Shown in pieces: positions 33,104-34,088 of a stretch of DNA of 34,088 bases (the first letter of the stretch is position 1; each line of letters begins with the position of its first letter). The stretch lies in assembly GCA_018883105.1 (NCBI GenBank), contig VEQS01000007.1, forward strand, positions 1 through 34,088, written 5' to 3'. The translations under genes were made by a program, and so were the position numbers. Origin of the DNA: Phycisphaerales bacterium. GTDB taxonomy: Bacteria > Planctomycetota > Phycisphaerae > Phycisphaerales > SM1A02. Below the pieces are notes generated by a model. That model saw only the letters and a program-made list of their open reading frames with translations, made no database searches and had not been told where the DNA came from.

Positions 33104-34088
33104 GGCGTCGCCCCCTCGATCGGCGGCTCGCCGCGCATCACGCGGTCCCACGCGTTCGACTCGATGAGCTCGCCGACGAACCGGTCATAGGCGCGCGCGA
33201 AGCCGTCGAAGTCCCGGTCGAGGTAGACGGTGACCATCCAGACGCCCTTGTTGGACGTGCGCGCAAGCCGCTTGCCGCGCGCGTCGAGCGCGTCGCAGCC
33301 GTCGATCGCGGCGGGGATGGCGCCAGTCACCGCATCGGCGAGCATGCGCTCGAGGCCCGCGCGGTAGCGGCCGCCCTCGCCGTCACGGAGGAAGTGGACG
33401 AACGCCCACACCTGCGCGTAGTAGGCCAGCTGCGAGTCGCGGCTTTCCTCCAGGAACGACTGCGGCGTGCCCTCGAGGAGCGCGCGCAGCTCGACCAGGC
33501 GACCCTTGCGCGCGGTGGAACGCAGCTCGGCGTAGCGCTCGGCGTTGCGCCACGGCAGGAAGGTGGGTTCCGGCGCGCCCTTCGGCTGGCGGAAGCCCTC
33601 CATGAAGCAGGCGATCCCTTCCTCGAGCCACACGGGGAGCGCGTAGCGGAAGGTGGTCTGCGAGTACTGGTGCCATCCCTCGTGCGCGGCGATCGCCAGC
33701 GTGTCGCGCGGGCCGATGTCGTAGAGCACGGCCTCGCCCGCGGTGGTGAAGCCGCCGCGGCCCATCTTGAGGTACGGCGCCGCGTCGGAACCGAGGCGAT
33801 GCTCGGTGTAGCGCGCCCATTCCTCGCGGGTGCCGAAGACGCAGGCCTCGAGGCGGCGCGGCGGTGCGGGCAGCGGCACGAGCCCCGTGCGGTAGTTGCG
33901 CAGGGCCGCCTCGTAGAAGGCCGGCAGGCCGCCCGTGAAGTTCGCGCTGCGCAGCGACGAGCGGATCACCCAGTGCTGCGTGGCGATCTCCAGGCCGCTC
34001 ACCGAGCGCCACTTCCACTCGCGCGTCGAGAGGACCGGGCTTGCGGTCAGGACCGCGGGCAGTGCGCCGCGCGCGGATCCGGGAGAGG
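33100..34088 (-). CDS. HExxH metallopeptidase-like protein (DUF1570-like), 5' end beyond window
   Basis: The frame stays open to the right edge, so the N-terminus and any signal peptide are missing; at least 328 residues are present. The zinc site is AIAAHEGWHQYSQTTF (HEGWH fits HExxH), followed about 20 residues later by LPVWLEEGIACFMEGF, whose Glu is the probable third ligand, as in gluzincins. The layout, with VFGTREEWARYTEHRL before the site, resembles DUF1570 proteins that are common in planctomycetes. It is translationally coupled to the gluconolactonase-like gene. No substrate can be named. Confidence 0.8.
   Translation of the reverse strand, partial: SPGSARGALPAVLTASPVLSTREWKWRSVSGLEIATQHWVIRSSLRSANFTGGLPAFYEAALRNYRTGLVPLPAPPRRLEACVFGTREEWARYTEHRLGSDAAPYLKMGRGGFTTAGEAVLYDIGPRDTLAIAAHEGWHQYSQTTFRYALPVWLEEGIACFMEGFRQPKGAPEPTFLPWRNAERYAELRSTARKGRLVELRALLEGTPQSFLEESRDSQLAYYAQVWAFVHFLRDGEGGRYRAGLERMLADAVTGAIPAAIDGCDALDARGKRLARTSNKGVWMVTVYLDRDFDGFARAYDRFVGELIESNAWDRVMRGEPPIEGATP

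Overview
This is a GC-rich bacterial window of about 34 kb, almost fully coding. It most resembles a planctomycete of the Phycisphaerae type. That is an inference from an ECF sigma factor of the planctomycete-expanded X6 kind beside a membrane kinase, a DUF1570-like metallopeptidase, an alternative GlmU, GTG starts with stop/start overlaps, and several genes with a -10-like hexamer directly before the start codon. No rRNA, CRISPR array or insertion sequence was seen.

Layout. (1) 1-6969, minus strand: a compact run of a zinc-ribbon membrane protein, a membrane-anchored kinase-like protein, an ECF sigma factor, an ankyrin membrane protein, two large unrecognised exported helical proteins and a proline-rich lipoprotein cut by the window edge. 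Overlaps and tiny gaps in the first four suggest one sigma/kinase signalling operon. (2) 7052-9777: a toxin-antitoxin island with an HTH regulator and Fic protein (mobile mystery protein B type) on the minus strand, divergent from an AbiEi/AbiEii pair on the plus strand. The two pairs share a 160-bp intergenic region with two inverted repeats. (3) 9878-25289, minus strand: a long housekeeping series, in transcription order pgk, a TlpA-like redoxin, rpe, a degenerate histidine phosphatase, accD, an Lnt fused to a HEAT-repeat lipoprotein-like domain, a coiled-coil MreC-like protein, a 57-aa membrane protein, mreB, mreC, mreD, an alternative GlmU and polA. (4) 25307-29243, plus strand: miaA and topA. 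(5) 29248-29308: a perfect 28-bp-arm palindrome separating convergent topA and an NHS-type transporter gene (minus). (6) 30647-32032, plus strand: ispG and tRNA-Ser(UGA). (7) 32042-34088, minus strand: an SMP-30/gluconolactonase-like exported protein, translationally coupled to an upstream HExxH metallopeptidase cut by the right edge.

How the genes work together. The central series is dominated by cell-envelope work: shape (MreBCD plus an MreC-like coiled-coil protein), UDP-GlcNAc supply (alternative GlmU), fatty acids (AccD) and lipoprotein maturation (Lnt). Central carbon (Pgk, Rpe) and DNA/RNA maintenance (PolA, TopA, MiaA) genes are also present. The most unusual items are the Lnt-HEAT fusion with an internal lipobox, the paired divergent TA modules, the sigma/kinase/ankyrin operon whose kinase lacks a normal activation segment, and the MreC-like protein with its small membrane partner upstream of mreB.
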